64,000 bases of DNA, from NCBI GenBank assembly GCA_963565915.1, contig OY751490.1, positions 2,852,001 through 2,916,000 of the forward strand. Direction: 5' to 3'. Of the stretch, positions 41,301 through 53,201 are shown one piece after another. The translations under genes were made by a program, and so were the position numbers. Numbering within the stretch: position 1 is the stretch's first letter; each line of letters opens with the position of its first letter. The notes beneath the pieces were generated by a model that made no database searches, was not told the DNA's origin, and saw only the letters and a list, made by a program, of their open reading frames with translations. This DNA comes from Entoloma clypeatum (taxonomy: Eukaryota > Basidiomycota > Agaricomycetes > Agaricales > Entolomataceae).

Positions 41301-43881
41301 TTAGCGCGGAGAAGTCGCGTTGGGATGCGAACTTCGAAGAAAGGACTGATGCTGGAGTTGTTCAGGAGCATAGCCTCGCGCGGCAGGAGTTGAAGATTGG
41401 ACGCTGGTTGACCAAGGAGGTGGGGGTATGGAAGCTATCATAGTAGAGTTGCCTTGGGATATGCTTTGATGCGGCTGTTGGGAAACGCGATTAGGTTCCG
41501 AGGCGGAGGGTGCAGATTCTTGCGGAGCTGGCATCATGGTGATAAGTTGAAAAGACCCTTGGTGGTGTTGCTGGGGAGCAGGTGACGTCGGTTCGGTCGA
41601 TGGCTGCGAGCGTGACACTTTCCGTGATTGACCTTTCTCCATATCAGCGGCTCGAGCGGAGGCTCGCAAAGTTTCTAGATCGATGCGCGGTGCCTCTCCG
41701 TTCGGGCCTGCCATCTTATCCCTCTTCCGCTGCAGTTTAGCGTAATCTAGGTCATAGCTTCAGCATTCGATTTATCTAGGGAGGGATAGGAACCCACGCA
41801 GCCCGCAAGCATTGCACAATGTTCTGGCACCATCTGGCCCGCGTCTCCACTCAGGCGTCTCGCGAATATTGCAGGAATGGCATTTCCCTGGTGGTGTGGC
41901 GCGCTGGCGAAAACAAACATCTAGTTTCAGCATCGCATCTAATTGGTCAGAAATATCCGACACTCACACTTCTCTTCCGGTATTTGCTTTTCTGTTGTCC
42001 GGCAGAACCAGAGCCACCAGCAGTGCTTGTTGCGCGTTTTGTGCGGATGATCTCCATATCTTGTTCCGCGGTTGTTTGAGCTTTGTCACCAGGAGCGGAA
42101 TACTTATGTAGTTCATAAATTCGGGTGCGATCAAGGGGAATCGAGCAAGCTTACGTCTGGAAAGGATGCCGACTCGTTCTCAGCAGCATTATCCTCTTGT
42201 GAGATATCCTCCCAGGGCCGCTTTGGGGGACGATGATCCTCAGGTGGAGTGATTGCTGCGGCGCTGTCTAGTTTGGCCTGCTCAGATTCAGGTAGATTGA
42301 GGCGGCGGTATTCTTCGAGAAGGCGGACAACTTCAGCGGCTCGCTGAGCCATTTCAGACAACTCCTCGGGCGAGGGGCAAATATCAGGCAGGGTTTGCTG
42401 CATTTGAGCTAGTAGTAAATGTCAATCACGTCTTTCCAAGTTATATGACATATAGAAACACAAACCGTAACGACTTGCGAATGCATATAAGGCATGGCAA
42501 TGCCTTACGATCTGGCAGAGCCTCAGACAATATGAGGAAAACCATACAGGACGGGGCGTACCTCAGCCATGGTGCTGTCACGCGCAGAAGGGACTCTAGT
42601 AAGATCGGACATAGGATACGAGGTTCGCGTGTCGATGTTAGTGGGAACGATAGGAGTTGTTCTCACGAATGGGGCCTGTTGATGTTGCGGATGTTGCGGG
42701 TACTGTGGTGGGGCTTGGGGCTGAGGGGTCGCATGCGGATGTTGAATAGCATGGGGTGGAGGCGGTGGCATGCCAGGGTGCGAAGGATGTTGAGAATGCT
42801 GCTGTTGCTGCGGGTGCATGGAATGCTGAGGAGGCATGGGCGGAGGGGGTTGATGATGGGGGACAGGAGGCTGAGAATGGGGTGGAACATGTTGTGAGTG
42901 TTGTGAGATATGGGGATGCTGCGGAGGGGCGTGAGGGTGAGGGTGAGGCTGGTGCTGAGGAGGATGTGGGGGAGGCTGATGTGGGGGTGGTGGGTGAGGA
43001 GGTTGCTGAACATGGACGGGTTGTGAATGATGTTGCTGCTGCTCCCATGGTCCTTGAGGAGGAGGAGCGGGAGGAGCAGGGCCAGGGGAGGGGTACGGAT
43101 TGCCATGTGGATGCTGCAGCGAGTGGTGAGGATGGACTCTGTTCGGCAAATAATGGTACCCAGTGTACCCGGGATGGGCGGATATGGGGACTTGATGAAT
43201 GTGGTCCAGGGGTGGTTGAGCTGGGTGGGATGGATGGCCAGAATGGGGTATAGATGATTGCATCTGGTGGTAAGGGTTCGGCACCTGCGGAGGGGGAGGT
43301 GGTGGTTGAGGATGGGAATATCCATAGGGAGATGGATAGGTTGCCTGCTGTAAGAAATACAATCAACGGTCATAAATAAGGAGAGTGAGAATGGTACATA
43401 CATGGGGACTGCGTTCATCGCGAGAAGAGCCCATGTTGTCCGTGATTCTTCGTTGGCGCTTCGGGTGGGGAACGTCTTCAGTGCGAGCGCCGGGACCGAC
43501 GGTGACAGAGCCCGGAACAGGTGTGGACTGGGCGGACAAAGGCATGCCCGGGGTCAAAAAGCCGCCGTTCTCTAGTTTAGGCGGGGAGGTGTCGTGGCCA
43601 GCAGACAACGGAGGAGTGTGCTGTTGCTGATTGGGATGCATTGCGACGGGGGAGGCACTCTGGGGTTGGTTAGAGCGGGCCCAGGACTGGACACTGCGGG
43701 CAGTATTGTCCTGATGATCTGGGGAGACCATTTGAGAGGTATCGTGAGGGTGACGGCGGGAATAGTGGTGGAAGTTGAGGTCCTTGATGGAGGGAAGACG
43801 GAGGGCCTCATCGCGGGAGGTCTGGTGAGCGAGGGGGTATCGCGGGTGCTGCTGGGCGGCGTGGGGCGTCGAACTCGCCAT
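41301..43881 (-). CDS. GATA-type zinc-finger transcription factor
   Basis: Exons, 5' to 3': 43402-43881, 42562-43347, 42155-42397, 41968-42102, 41798-41903 and 41301-41746; 731 residues. The zinc finger is rebuilt across two introns: [18 protein letters not shown] then CNACGLHYAKL, a C-x2-C-x18-C-x2-C finger as in WC-1/WC-2-like and plant-like fungal GATA factors. The basic stretch KSKYRKRS precedes it. A coiled helix ([22 protein letters not shown], about residues 430-455) lies upstream. Residues about 160-400 are an extreme low-complexity region of Pro, His and Gln. No PAS domain, so it is not a photoreceptor-complex WC-2. Several shadow frames in the low-complexity exon are open on both strands and were ignored. 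Confidence 0.88.
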
Positions 43882-45204
43882 GGGAGTGATCAGATGCGCG
43901 TTTTTTGAATCGCGATGACGGCGGATCGGGGCAACAATTTCCAATGGCCGGGAGGGTTTCAGCAGGCCCCAACAAGCCTGGTCGACAACCACAACGACGC
44001 CTCGTCGAGGAAGACGGAAACGACGACGGAGAGCGGCGGGAAGAGCGAGTGGGCGTTGAGTGGGCCACCCGCTGTGAACTCGGTTGGATCTCGGTAGGGG
44101 GCGGAGTCTTAAATTGCCCCTGCTGTCAATGAGCCAGATTCGTGTTTCATGCGCATCGGCGATCCAAAGATCCCATTCTCACTGGTCCCAGCCCGGCTAC
44201 CGCACCACACCGCGCCTCACCGTGAACGCCACTGCCAGTGTTGCCACCCATGCCCACCCGTACGTCGTCACTCAGGGCTTTGCCCCCATCCCAACCAATC
44301 GGGCCTCAACAGATCCTAATCAAGATTAACAATGTCCTTTTCAGATCCTTACGAGACACCTCCTTTCGGCGAGTGTTAAATTGAACATGCATTTGTGTGA
44401 GTGTGCGGTTATCAAAATGACTGGTGCGCCACTTGGTCTTCTTCGACTCGGATTCATCATGTCAGTATGCATCTCCGATCCACCCCCCCCCCCCCGCAAG
44501 TGTCTACCGCCTTCCGCCATTCGCGCACCCGATAATACAAGGCAACTTCGTGATTTGTGAGCTAATAAGCTGTGTGCCTGAACCCCAATCACATTTGACA
44601 AAAATCCAACGAGATCCGAGCAGACTTGTGATCGCTAATATGGGCCCGTGGACTGAGGTAAGTAATGCGTCCTTGACATCGTCAATCGAAGGCAGATCTG
44701 ATGAAATAAATCAGCCATACCATGCCTCCTCAGTTTCATCTTGAACGCCAACAGTAGATACTTTGTATTGCACAGCGCGGCATGAGTGTAAAAAGGGCGC
44801 GTTCTCGCTCTACCTGGAGTAGACTCACAACCAAGGCTAAACAACCCATTCCTAAACCTTGAACAAAGTTTGAACTGTTACCTACAGCTGTGTAGGCTGC
44901 TTACGGTCGATCAAGTTTTCGAACATCTTCTCATAAAGATTATCCCCGTTGGCCCACCCAGCGGCTTCCGAGTGTCACAAAGCGTCAAGTCGTTTCTCAA
45001 GTACTTGAACGCGTCAAATTAACAAATTCCACGTCTTGCTCAGGTGGCCAGGCTCTGCCCTGGGGAAGGCTATGGATTCATGTGAGACATGTACTGTACA
45101 ATAGAGGACTAATTCAACTGTCTGCAATGATTCGACACCATTCAGCGCACAGTCAATACATGTTAAAACACAAAAGGAAAACGTACCGAACTATACGTGC
45201 CTGA
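43882..45204. other. Intergenic region with a poly-C tract
   Basis: About 1.3 kb. Holds the GATA promoter and the 3' flank of the small Tyr/Gly/Ser gene. A homopolymeric C run lies at about 44482-44496. No supported gene. Confidence 0.55.
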
Positions 45205-45549
45205 TCACTTCTTGGAAGACGTAGACTTCGTCGTTTGTCCGCCGGGGGACGTATATTTGGAGGAGCCATCGCCAGTGTTGTAGTACGTGGATCCGTTCGT
45301 GTTCTTGTAGTAGTAGCTACCATCCCTGAACTCATATGAGCAAGAGTATATAAAGGCAACAAGATGAATACCGACGTGTTGGAATAATGATAGCCATGGC
45401 TGCCAGTGTTGCTGTCCTGGCGACTGCAGTAGTGGTTGCCCTGTTGGAGCAAGTAATTATATGAGTTCTAGTGTTCTATGTGTGAATATTGAGTTTCGGA
45501 CCTGGCTATTTGTGCCACTGCCTGTATATGTGTAATCCTTGCCGCTCAT
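45205..45549 (-). CDS. Small Tyr/Gly/Ser-rich protein of agaricomycete type
   Basis: Exons, 5' to 3': 45502-45549, 45376-45440 and 45205-45325; 77 residues. The protein begins MSGKDYTYTGSGTNSQGNHYC, then carries repeated Asn/Gly/Ser/Tyr units (HYSNTDGSYYYKN, TNGSTYYNTGDG, SSKYTSPGG) and ends in a Lys/Ser tail. It has no signal peptide, no membrane segment and a single Cys. I recall small proteins of this composition recurring in mushroom-forming fungi, with no known function. Both introns are phase-consistent, which supports a real gene despite its size. Low-complexity, possibly stress- or surface-related, but that is only a guess. Confidence 0.8.
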
Positions 45550-45702
45550 ATCGATGATAGGAGTAGGAAAGATAAAGCGCGTTGGGAGGGGGAGGCATTC
45601 GCGTGATTTATATAGGTCACGTGAAAGTCACGTGTACGTGATCTCGGCAAAGACCGTGTCCACTGCACCCTTCGCTCAACAAGTCAACATCTGCTTAGTG
45701 CC

Positions 45703-46275
45703 ATGTCGGAGATCCCCCAAACAGATGTCTCTCGTCCATCGGCCTTACCGTCCGCGAAATTAACTCATCGCGGAAATGTAACCCAAGCTCTTCTAGAACA
45801 GAATTCATCTCAATATCTCGACACGATCGAGGAAGAATGGAACAAACGGGTCGACATGGAAGTTGAGACACTGGTCGATGGCATGGTCGACCTCGTCAGT
45901 CTGGCTTCTGTGAATTCGTAATATCTTGACCGTACTTGCCCTTCGACTGACGTTACGCGCCAGATCGGAGACAAAGATAAATTTCGCATTGCACAAGAAT
46001 CGTTCCAGGCACAATGTCGGGCGGAGTCCATGGTACGCAACCCCCCAATACAAGTATTGTCGATGTGATTCCAATCATGAAAAGTACAGGTTCGCGCCGC
46101 GAACTCGTTGCTCTCTATCACACATTCCATGAAACTCCTGCTGCTTCTCTCTGATGAAGCTCAAATGGCACACCGACGTGATGCAGAGCTCAAAGTTGTG
46201 CAGGAGGAAACCAATGAAGCCCGCAAAAAGGTCGCCGAACTCCTCGATGATATTCTCCATCGTCCAACATCATGA
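45703..46275 (+). CDS. MED22: Mediator complex subunit 22 (Srb6)
   Basis: Med22 is part of the Mediator head module that links activators to RNA polymerase II. Exons 45703-45909, 45964-46032 and 46090-46275; 152 residues of predicted helix. Family pattern: LLEQNSSQYLDTIEEEWNKRVDMEVETLVDGMVDLV, then after the first intron IGDKDKFRIAQESFQAQ and AESMVRAANSLLSITHSMKLLLLLSDEAQ. Length and helix order are those of the fungal subunit. It starts 153 bases from the small Tyr/Gly/Ser gene on the opposite strand (divergent). Confidence 0.9.
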
Positions 46276-46543
46276 TTGAAGATGGAATCGTTATCTGAAC
46301 CATGGCATGCCACTTGATCGTTAGCCACCGGCGCTGACTACAACGAGCTGTAGGTAACCCTGCCATCGCATCACTGTGAAACTCGACGGCCAGGAACAGG
46401 TACTCTCTTGCGTTCTGTACGATTTCTGTTGCTGAGTCTGGGAGAACTTTGGTCATGCTCATCAAGGTGCGACTGTAATAATTCAAACGTAATAGCAGCA
46501 AGTATTTAAATAAGTTGTATGCACAAAGCGTCCAAGGTGCAGA

Positions 46544-48023
46544 TCATTCAGTAGAATTTGAACCTGTATCAATCCCAAGAACCCGCCTGACAGCCTCCTC
46601 TTCTAACCTCTTTGCTCTGACCCTCCCTTCTCTAAGCCTCTCCAATCCACTCTTGATGCTCCTCATGTGGACTTGGACAGGTATTCTCGAACCAGTGAGT
46701 TCAGGTGCCGCAACTCTCTCTCGGATGTCCTCCATATCGCTGCTCATGGACTGCAGGGATTGCAAAGCAGCGACGACGTGTGCGAGTGCCTTTTTCCTAT
46801 ACATACCCACGTTCTTCAGCATGAGCAGATGATTCTCGAAATTTCGCAACGATTTCTTGTTCCCTCCCAGTTTGGTCCACAACTCAGACAATATTTCGGC
46901 TTTCTCAGAAGTTAAGGACGAGTCTTCTCGAGAGATAATATCATGTAATGTCGCGAGTCGTTGCTCGAGCTTGTCCAAATTGGCGAGATTGACTTCGGCC
47001 TCCAGGATGAGCCGCTGCATTGCAGTTGAGAGGACATTCATCGCTTCGCCAAATGTCCGGGTAACGATTGCATTGGTGGCACTGGGGGACTTCCACGGCA
47101 TGACGCCATACATATTGATGATCGAGGGGACCCTCTGGGAATGAGCTGCTTCAATCGAATGCAGCGCATAGTCGTTGACGGCCATGATGCTGTCGCTTGG
47201 TGTAAACATCAAAAGTTGACGCAAGAAATAATGGGACTCACTTGTCAACGGCGCCCCCAATCTTAGAGCTAAGCTTTTGCAGATCCCGTCCCGTCTTCTT
47301 CGCATCCTCGACGAAGTCGCTCAGAGAATCCGCCAACATGTCCCTTGATTTTAGATTACTGACACGGACTAGTGTCACCAGGTCTGCCGTTGCCATCTCT
47401 GCTTTCTTGATCTCTAACGACAGACCGGAGCCGCTGATAGATTCGTCAAGCAAGTGCTCGAATGTCGCGCTTTGAGCATCAACTAGTTTGGGATAGTCCG
47501 CCCACCGGGGGAACTTCCCCTCTCGCCCGATTGGACGACATATTCTTAACCCATAGAGGCCCGGCAAGTAACAGAGGGGGGCGAAAGCACCACGAAGGGT
47601 ATGTGAGATGTAGCTCATGATCATGGCTAGAAGCCAGAGGAACGTGATAAGATAGAGAGGTCTCCGTAGGAGCTTTATGGCGGTGCTGAATATGTCGAAG
47701 ACATAGTTTATGGTGAAGACAGCACCATCGAGAGCACCATCGACGATCTCTTCCGTCGCAGGGACTTTACGTCGGACTTTTGTGGGCTTCGATGCCTGGT
47801 GGAGGGGTGGGGGTCTGCGCGCCGGTGAAGCACTGTATGTAGCTTTTTGAGGTGTCTTCCGCTTTCGAGGGGAGTTGACGCGCAGAGAACCTGTCGGACT
47901 GGGTGAAGAGGATGGTTTGCGGTCTGCTTCGCTTCTGTCGGGAACGTCTTCCCAGTCATCTTCAGAGGTGGAATGAGTCCTCTGTGGTGGTTGCCAATGA
48001 ACACGCTGGTAAGAAAAAGCCAT
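46544..48023 (-). CDS. Membrane protein with coiled-coil C-terminal half, function unknown
   Basis: Exons 47242-48023 and 46544-47195; 477 residues. Residues about 1-85 are disordered and basic, with Ser/Pro and several RK clusters (PRKRK, KVRRK) that could act in nuclear import. One to two hydrophobic helices follow (LYLITFLWLLAMIMSYISHTL at about 130-150, then FAPLCYLPGLYGL). The remaining 300 residues are helical with heptad-like character (DLVTLVRVSNLKSRDMLADSLSDFV, NLANLDKLEQRLATLHDII, LENHLLMLKN-type segments). The intron joins GAVDN to DSIMAVNDY. ATG 48023 was chosen over the in-frame ATG at 48116 because the region upstream of MAFSYQRVHW looks unconserved. A nuclear-envelope or organelle membrane tether is possible but unsupported. 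Confidence 0.75.
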
Positions 48024-48538
48024 GTGAGATGCGTACGGCGACGTGTGTCGGTGAAGTTGAAAAAAGGCTTTCAGGCATTTTTGGGAGAAGAACTTAAATG
48101 TCAGGAGGGCATACATTCAACACGCAGATACAACGTGTAGTACGTCAAGAACTTGAGACAGGCGATCACGTGGAATGACGATTTACTTCCATCGACGACG
48201 ACGCTCGAATGAGTCAGACTTACACAATGATTGTTTCACGAATTTGGCCATGATTTTCTGGTGTGCATGCAACTGAACAATGGCTTAGATCTGATCGGTT
48301 CACTGAGATCGATCGCGTCCGGATCAAAAAGTCATTTGGCGAAGACAATAAGGGTGACCGAATAATGCCTGGCCACCATCCCAAGACAATAAGAGCACCT
48401 CACAAAATGTCCCACTTCCCCTTGTTCCCCTTCTCCCATACACCAATTCTGTCAACATCGATCCCACCTCAATCATTCGATGGCCTATCTAGTGAGTCTT
48501 CTACGTCCAATATCGAGCGGTTGCTCACAGTCTCTTAG
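48024..48538. other. Divergent intergenic region
   Basis: Between the coiled-coil membrane protein (minus) and the PX-PB1 gene (plus). It includes a probable 5'-UTR intron of the PX gene (GTGAGT at about 48492 to the AG at 48538). Confidence 0.5.
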
Positions 48539-50741
48539 ATGGGAGGGGTCCATGATCCCATAACTACAGACGTATATCCTTTCTCTACGAAACCTTCTTC
48601 CGGGCTCACCACTCGTTTTTTTTTTTCAGGCTTATAAACGAGGGGTTTATCGTCCACCTCCCCCTCAATTCGCAGTCGAGATGCTCGGTGCCGCTAAGCA
48701 AGGTACCGCTCATATCAGGGACATAGACGCCAGATATCTCATAAATCTTCCACTCTAGGTGGCAGTTACAGTTATGGAATGCGGATCCATCCTATCCTCG
48801 ACGGAGACAGGCATTCAATGTCTTCCCATCGTTCATACACTGAATATGACATATGGCGGCGCTGGGAGGATTGCTTGCTTTTTCAAAGCTCCCTAGAAAT
48901 GGAATATCGTCAAAGGGCGCGTGCAAAGCGCCAACGTCTGGTCCGGGGGAAAGGCATCAAACGCAACGGGCTCTATCTCCAGGATCAGGCGTCGTCCTGG
49001 GAGTCCCTGCCTCCCGGTCCAGATCCGAATTCTGTTGCCCGCGAGATAACCGATTGTCTTCCTACACTCACACGCAAGGCCACTGTATTCCGCGCCACAC
49101 AGGCCACCATTGATCAACGGGCTGCCGAACTCGCGGCCCTCGTCGAAGGCCTTTTGAAAGAAGATGTACCTGCTCTCGTCGATGAGCTCAGGCAAGAACG
49201 CATCATCCTCGACTTCTTTGGGTATTGGCGACGCGATTACGAACTAGCAGAAAAGGAACGTAAGCAAAAGCGCAGTCGCTCGAAATCCCGCACATCCATA
49301 ACCAGCAGCATCTTCTCGACGTATTTCTCCTCCTCCAACCTGACTATTAAAACTCCTTATCCTGAATCAGTTACGAGCTCGCGTTCTTCCGCAACCCACC
49401 GCCCTCCCAGGCGGATCTCTCCCAGTATGTCGGAATCACAGAGGACTCGGAAAAACAGCTCCGACTCAACTGACAGGTCTCTCGTTCCTGGTCGTAGGCG
49501 CGCATATTCTACGGGCTCGTCAGGTTGTTCTCCGACGTCCTCGGATGGTAGCTTGGAAAGCCCAGTTCACATTCATTCGACTATCCCTGATATTGTCGAA
49601 GATACAGTGCCTATTGCCTTCAACTACGATCCTCATTCGAGGCCTAGTGCCTACAATGACCATCCGACTTCTGTGCTCGGTATTCTACCAGAAGACCGCG
49701 AGCTGTCTCATAAAGATCCACTCCAAACTCCACCCTCTGCTTCTAGGCAGAGGGGTAAGAATTCTGCTAGGCAATCTAATCCCGCCAGACATGGCGTCAT
49801 TTTTTTGTCGCCTCCGCCAGTTGCTGTCGAAGGACAATTCATCCAAGACCAGCCATCATGTTGAGTCTGGAGAAATCTCTGCCCTCATCCCATATTGACC
49901 TATCATCCTAGCTAATCGCAATGTCCGAGAATCCTGGCAGACGGTCGACTCGGCTGCATGTGTTCTGGAGGGCATGCACCTAGGCCTCCCAGCTTCTCCC
50001 ACCGATTTCTCTCATCGGGCATCTATCAGCAGTATCGCAACGTTCCAGACGAACTGCTCGGTGGAAGGTGTCCTCCCTCGCTCGCCTTTCGACGGTTTTT
50101 CTACGCTCCGACACCAAACCAGTCCTGGAGGAACGTCGCGTGTTGTATCCTGTCCCGTTTCCATCTCTGAATTCGAGGATGAATGGTCCGATCCTGAAAA
50201 CGACATTCTCCATGGATTCCTATCTGGTATGCCCACTAGCCCCTTTCTCCTCTCAGGCGCTCACCATTCATTAACAGAGTCGTTCTCCGCCCCAGCCTTT
50301 GACGTCCCACAGGATATCATTATAGAAGATCGCCCCGAGACGCCTCACCAGTTCACCGACGATCAATCAACTCCTTGCTTCCCTTCCCCCACGAAATCTG
50401 TCGCTTCCTCGAGGATCTCTGCGCCGCAGCAGCTCACAATCAAGGCCGGCTACAATGACGCATGCATTGTCCTTCGTATTCCTTGCGAAATTTCGTACAA
50501 AGAACTGCGACACCGCCTGTACAACAAATTTGTCGGGCTGGAAGGCATCCCTCTATCCGAGAAATTCGCCATTTCCTTTGTTCAACCAATCACTGCCGAC
50601 AACACTTTGGATCATTCCCAGTCGCACCATTCCGAAAGCAACACATTGTACCCCGTAACCTCTGAAGGCGATTGGGAATGTGTCGCCGCTTCCCTCGACG
50701 GGTACAAACTCACACTTCGCATTTTTGATCCAACTCCTTGA
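48539..50741 (+). CDS. PX and PB1 domain scaffold protein
   Basis: Exons 48539-48571, 48630-48702, 48759-49859 and 49912-50741; 678 residues. An N-terminal PX domain (about residues 20-150) shows FAVEML, YSYGMRIHPI, SYTEYDIWRRWEDCLLFQ and a basic QRARAKRQRLVRGKG stretch, as expected for phosphoinositide binding. A basic RS-like linker and a long disordered region (about 210-580) follow. The C-terminal 90 residues form a PB1 fold: LTIKAGYNDACIVLRIP, then SYKELRHRLYNKFVG and a DWECVAASLDGYKLTLRIF ending; PB1 acidic and basic faces mediate heterodimers. The arrangement resembles Bem1/Scd2 or phox regulators but lacks SH3 domains. A role in polarity or NADPH-oxidase signalling is inferred. The start at 48539 opens directly after a leader intron. 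Confidence 0.82.
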
Positions 50742-51027
50742 GAACCCTGCTTTTGTTAACCATCCCCCCGCTTCCCATAGCCGCATTCATGCAGTTCACG
50801 ATCCTTTGATTCCATCACCTCAGAATGCCCACTCATGTCGTCGCATCCTTATTCGCTTCATATCAGCCATCCACACTCATTTCTTCAAATCTGTTCATGC
50901 ACACATTCTTTCTTATCCTTATCCAGTTCATGCAATGCTCACGACTTCAGCTCACGATAAACTCCATTACGTATATAGGTTCCTAAGTACTGATATCCTT
51001 ACAATAGAATGACATTAGGTTTCTGAA

Positions 51028-53072
51028 TTACGCTCCAACCTCCATCTGAATTGATACTCTCGCATGGATATTGGCAGGTGGTGCCCCAATGGGTAAAGAA
51101 GTCCTTGTCCAGTCCGGCAAGATATTCAGCACCCTTCGATCCTCGAAATCTGCTGTTACGTCCATACTCTCATCAGGATCTTGATTCGCATTAGCCTCGT
51201 CCCATTTTTCACGTACAATCTCGGCTCCTCCCGTTTTCAAGGATCTGTGTATTCCTGTTTCAGGAGACTGAAAATATAAACAAGAAAGCAGAACCACTGT
51301 ACCCTGCCAGAGACCCTCCTAGCCATGCTAATGTTGCGGGTGTAAAAGCAGGTGCCTTGCCCGCATTGGCGCGTGCTCGATCCGATAGCGGTGGCGGAGG
51401 AGAAGGGTTGTTGAGAATAGCAAGATAAGGGAGAAGAGGCCGAAGAGGTGCGTATCGGTCATATTGTGGTAAAGGGCGCCTGTCTGGCTTCGCATCTTGC
51501 TTAAGCGAAGGAGTGGCGGGAGCGAGTGCGCGGAGCAACTCGGCGTGGAGTCGAGGAACGAAGCCAGGAAGCATGGCCGTTCCACCGCTAACTAGGATCG
51601 ATGAAGCGAGCGTCTTGCGGAGGTCAACTGGAACCTGTTGTTATTGGGTCACGCTCAATCGGGGCAAGACACGCGTATCAACATATAACTCGCCTTAAGA
51701 AGGGCATCCAGAATCACCTCTGCGAGACTGCTTTCATCGACATCCCCACCCTCAAAGAGCATTTCGGCGGCGCGTTCCCGGATCCAGCCAGGAATTATCA
51801 ATGTTCCACGTCCTGTTCCTGTTTGCTGGGAAGGAGGCGGCACCACGGGCATCCGAAGGTCAGTAGCGGTCGAGTGGCGAGCATACATGGTTGCAATGGC
51901 CTGCAAGTGACCTTCGTTCATGATGTGTTCTGGAGGAACACCGCGAACACTTGATACGATCGAGAACTCCGACGACTCGCGCTGGGATGAGACGCTACTC
52001 TCGCGCTGCGAGAAACTAGATTCCGACTGGGTCGTATCACTAGGCGGAATATCGAATTCGGAGCCGTTATCCTCCCCAGAGAAGGTTTCCGGTGCATCGA
52101 CTGTTCCAAGAACATCTCCAACAAGGCAACAACGCGTCTTGATTTCTTCCACCACGAAGTCGGTTAAAACTTCCTGTGGGACACGGGTGGAACGGTTGCT
52201 GGAGGGTATGCTTATTGCAGCACTCAGTGACGTCGGGGGCGGTAGATATGTGCCGAAGAGCAGGAGAAGGGCACGTAGATGAGACGTCAGTCGGAAGCCG
52301 GCTATCGGTGTAGTTTTCAGATGAGAATAAAGCGGTCTGGCAGCAAAAATCTGGTCATCATTCATTAGTCGATTGCAAGCATAGCCAAAGTAGGAGTGAC
52401 GGACTGGTAGCGCCACAGATTCTAAATGGCCACAGTCAAGTACAAGTCCTGTTATTCGCCCCACTGCAAACAAGGAGAGAAGTTGGCTCGATGCAAACGA
52501 TACAGAAGGAACCTAGTCATGGGTCAACATGAAAGGAAGCTACAGATGTCAAAAGAGGAAATTACATAGTTTTCGAACAGAATTCGAGCAATGATATCTT
52601 TGATGTAGAACGGCAGCAAAGGATGCTCCACCAAGATGACCTTTCGCGCTTTTGGGTCGGTGAGAAGTGAACTGCAGACCGTTAAATTTCCACGTACTTG
52701 ACTGGGAACCATCGAGACTCACTCATGAAATACCGACCGCAAACAGTGCTGGAGTTTCACTTCCAACAGCTTCTCCTCCTCCGCTCGTTCCGCTGGGCTT
52801 GTTACCCTATGAAGATTCCATAAAGACCCTCCTGATTTCGGGTCTGCTAGAAATATATCTCTTGGCCGACCTTCACCACTGAAGCCAACTTTCCATATTC
52901 GAGATCCAGGATCAATTATGACACGGTCTTCGACACCATAGAGAGAATGTCGTCTTGTGGTGGTGTAATGAGGGGACGATTGTATCGTATGTGCAGCGCC
53001 AACGCGTGTCGTTGCTGGAGTTGTGATATTGAACGATGTTCTTGTGCGTGGGGTTGTTGGCGTTGTAGACAT
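51028..53072 (-). CDS. ARP10: Actin-related protein Arp10 (dynactin pointed-end)
   Basis: Arp10/Arp11 caps the pointed end of the dynactin filament that activates cytoplasmic dynein. Exons, 5' to 3': 52723-53072, 52566-52671, 52405-52512, 51694-52350, 51303-51634 and 51028-51244; 589 residues. Actin-fold landmarks: IIDPGSRIWKVGFSGEGRPRDIF (phosphate loop 1), VILVEHPLLPFYIKDIIARILFENY, VPSVSFASSQLLSLF, GLVLDCGHLESVALPIFAARPLYSHL (phosphate loop 2) and the late SSILVSGGTAMLPGF block. A Ser/Glu-rich insertion (about residues 300-360) is not part of actin. The intron at 51635-51693 begins GC (AAG then GCGAGT). An in-frame 54-base intron (52351-52404) is removed because it gives ALPIFAARPLY. An upstream in-frame ATG (53099) is an alternative start. 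Confidence 0.87.
51635..51693 (-). other. GC-AG intron in the ARP10 gene
   Basis: The donor reads AAG then GCGAGT; the acceptor is CAACAG. The 59-base intron joins DALLK to VPVDLRKTLASSILVSGG. Confidence 0.7.
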
Positions 53073-53201
53073 CTCGCATTCTACATAGTTCACATCCAAC
53101 GGTGGATATGACGGTCACGTGTAGTGGAAGGACAATCCAAGTTCTAAGTTACACTCTTACATCTATTATACAATCATTGTATAAAATATGTGCGTTCCTT
53201 T

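Noticed and set aside
42756..43253. 165-codon plus-strand frame
   Set aside because: Antisense shadow of the same low-complexity exon.
42638..43418. Long open frames of 242 and 251 codons overlapping the GATA gene
   Set aside because: They are other frames of the Pro/His/Gln-rich exon. Low-complexity repeats remove stops in several frames.
41301..43881. Assignment of the GATA factor as WC-2
   Set aside because: The zinc finger spacing fits (x18), but no PAS domain is present in the spliced protein.
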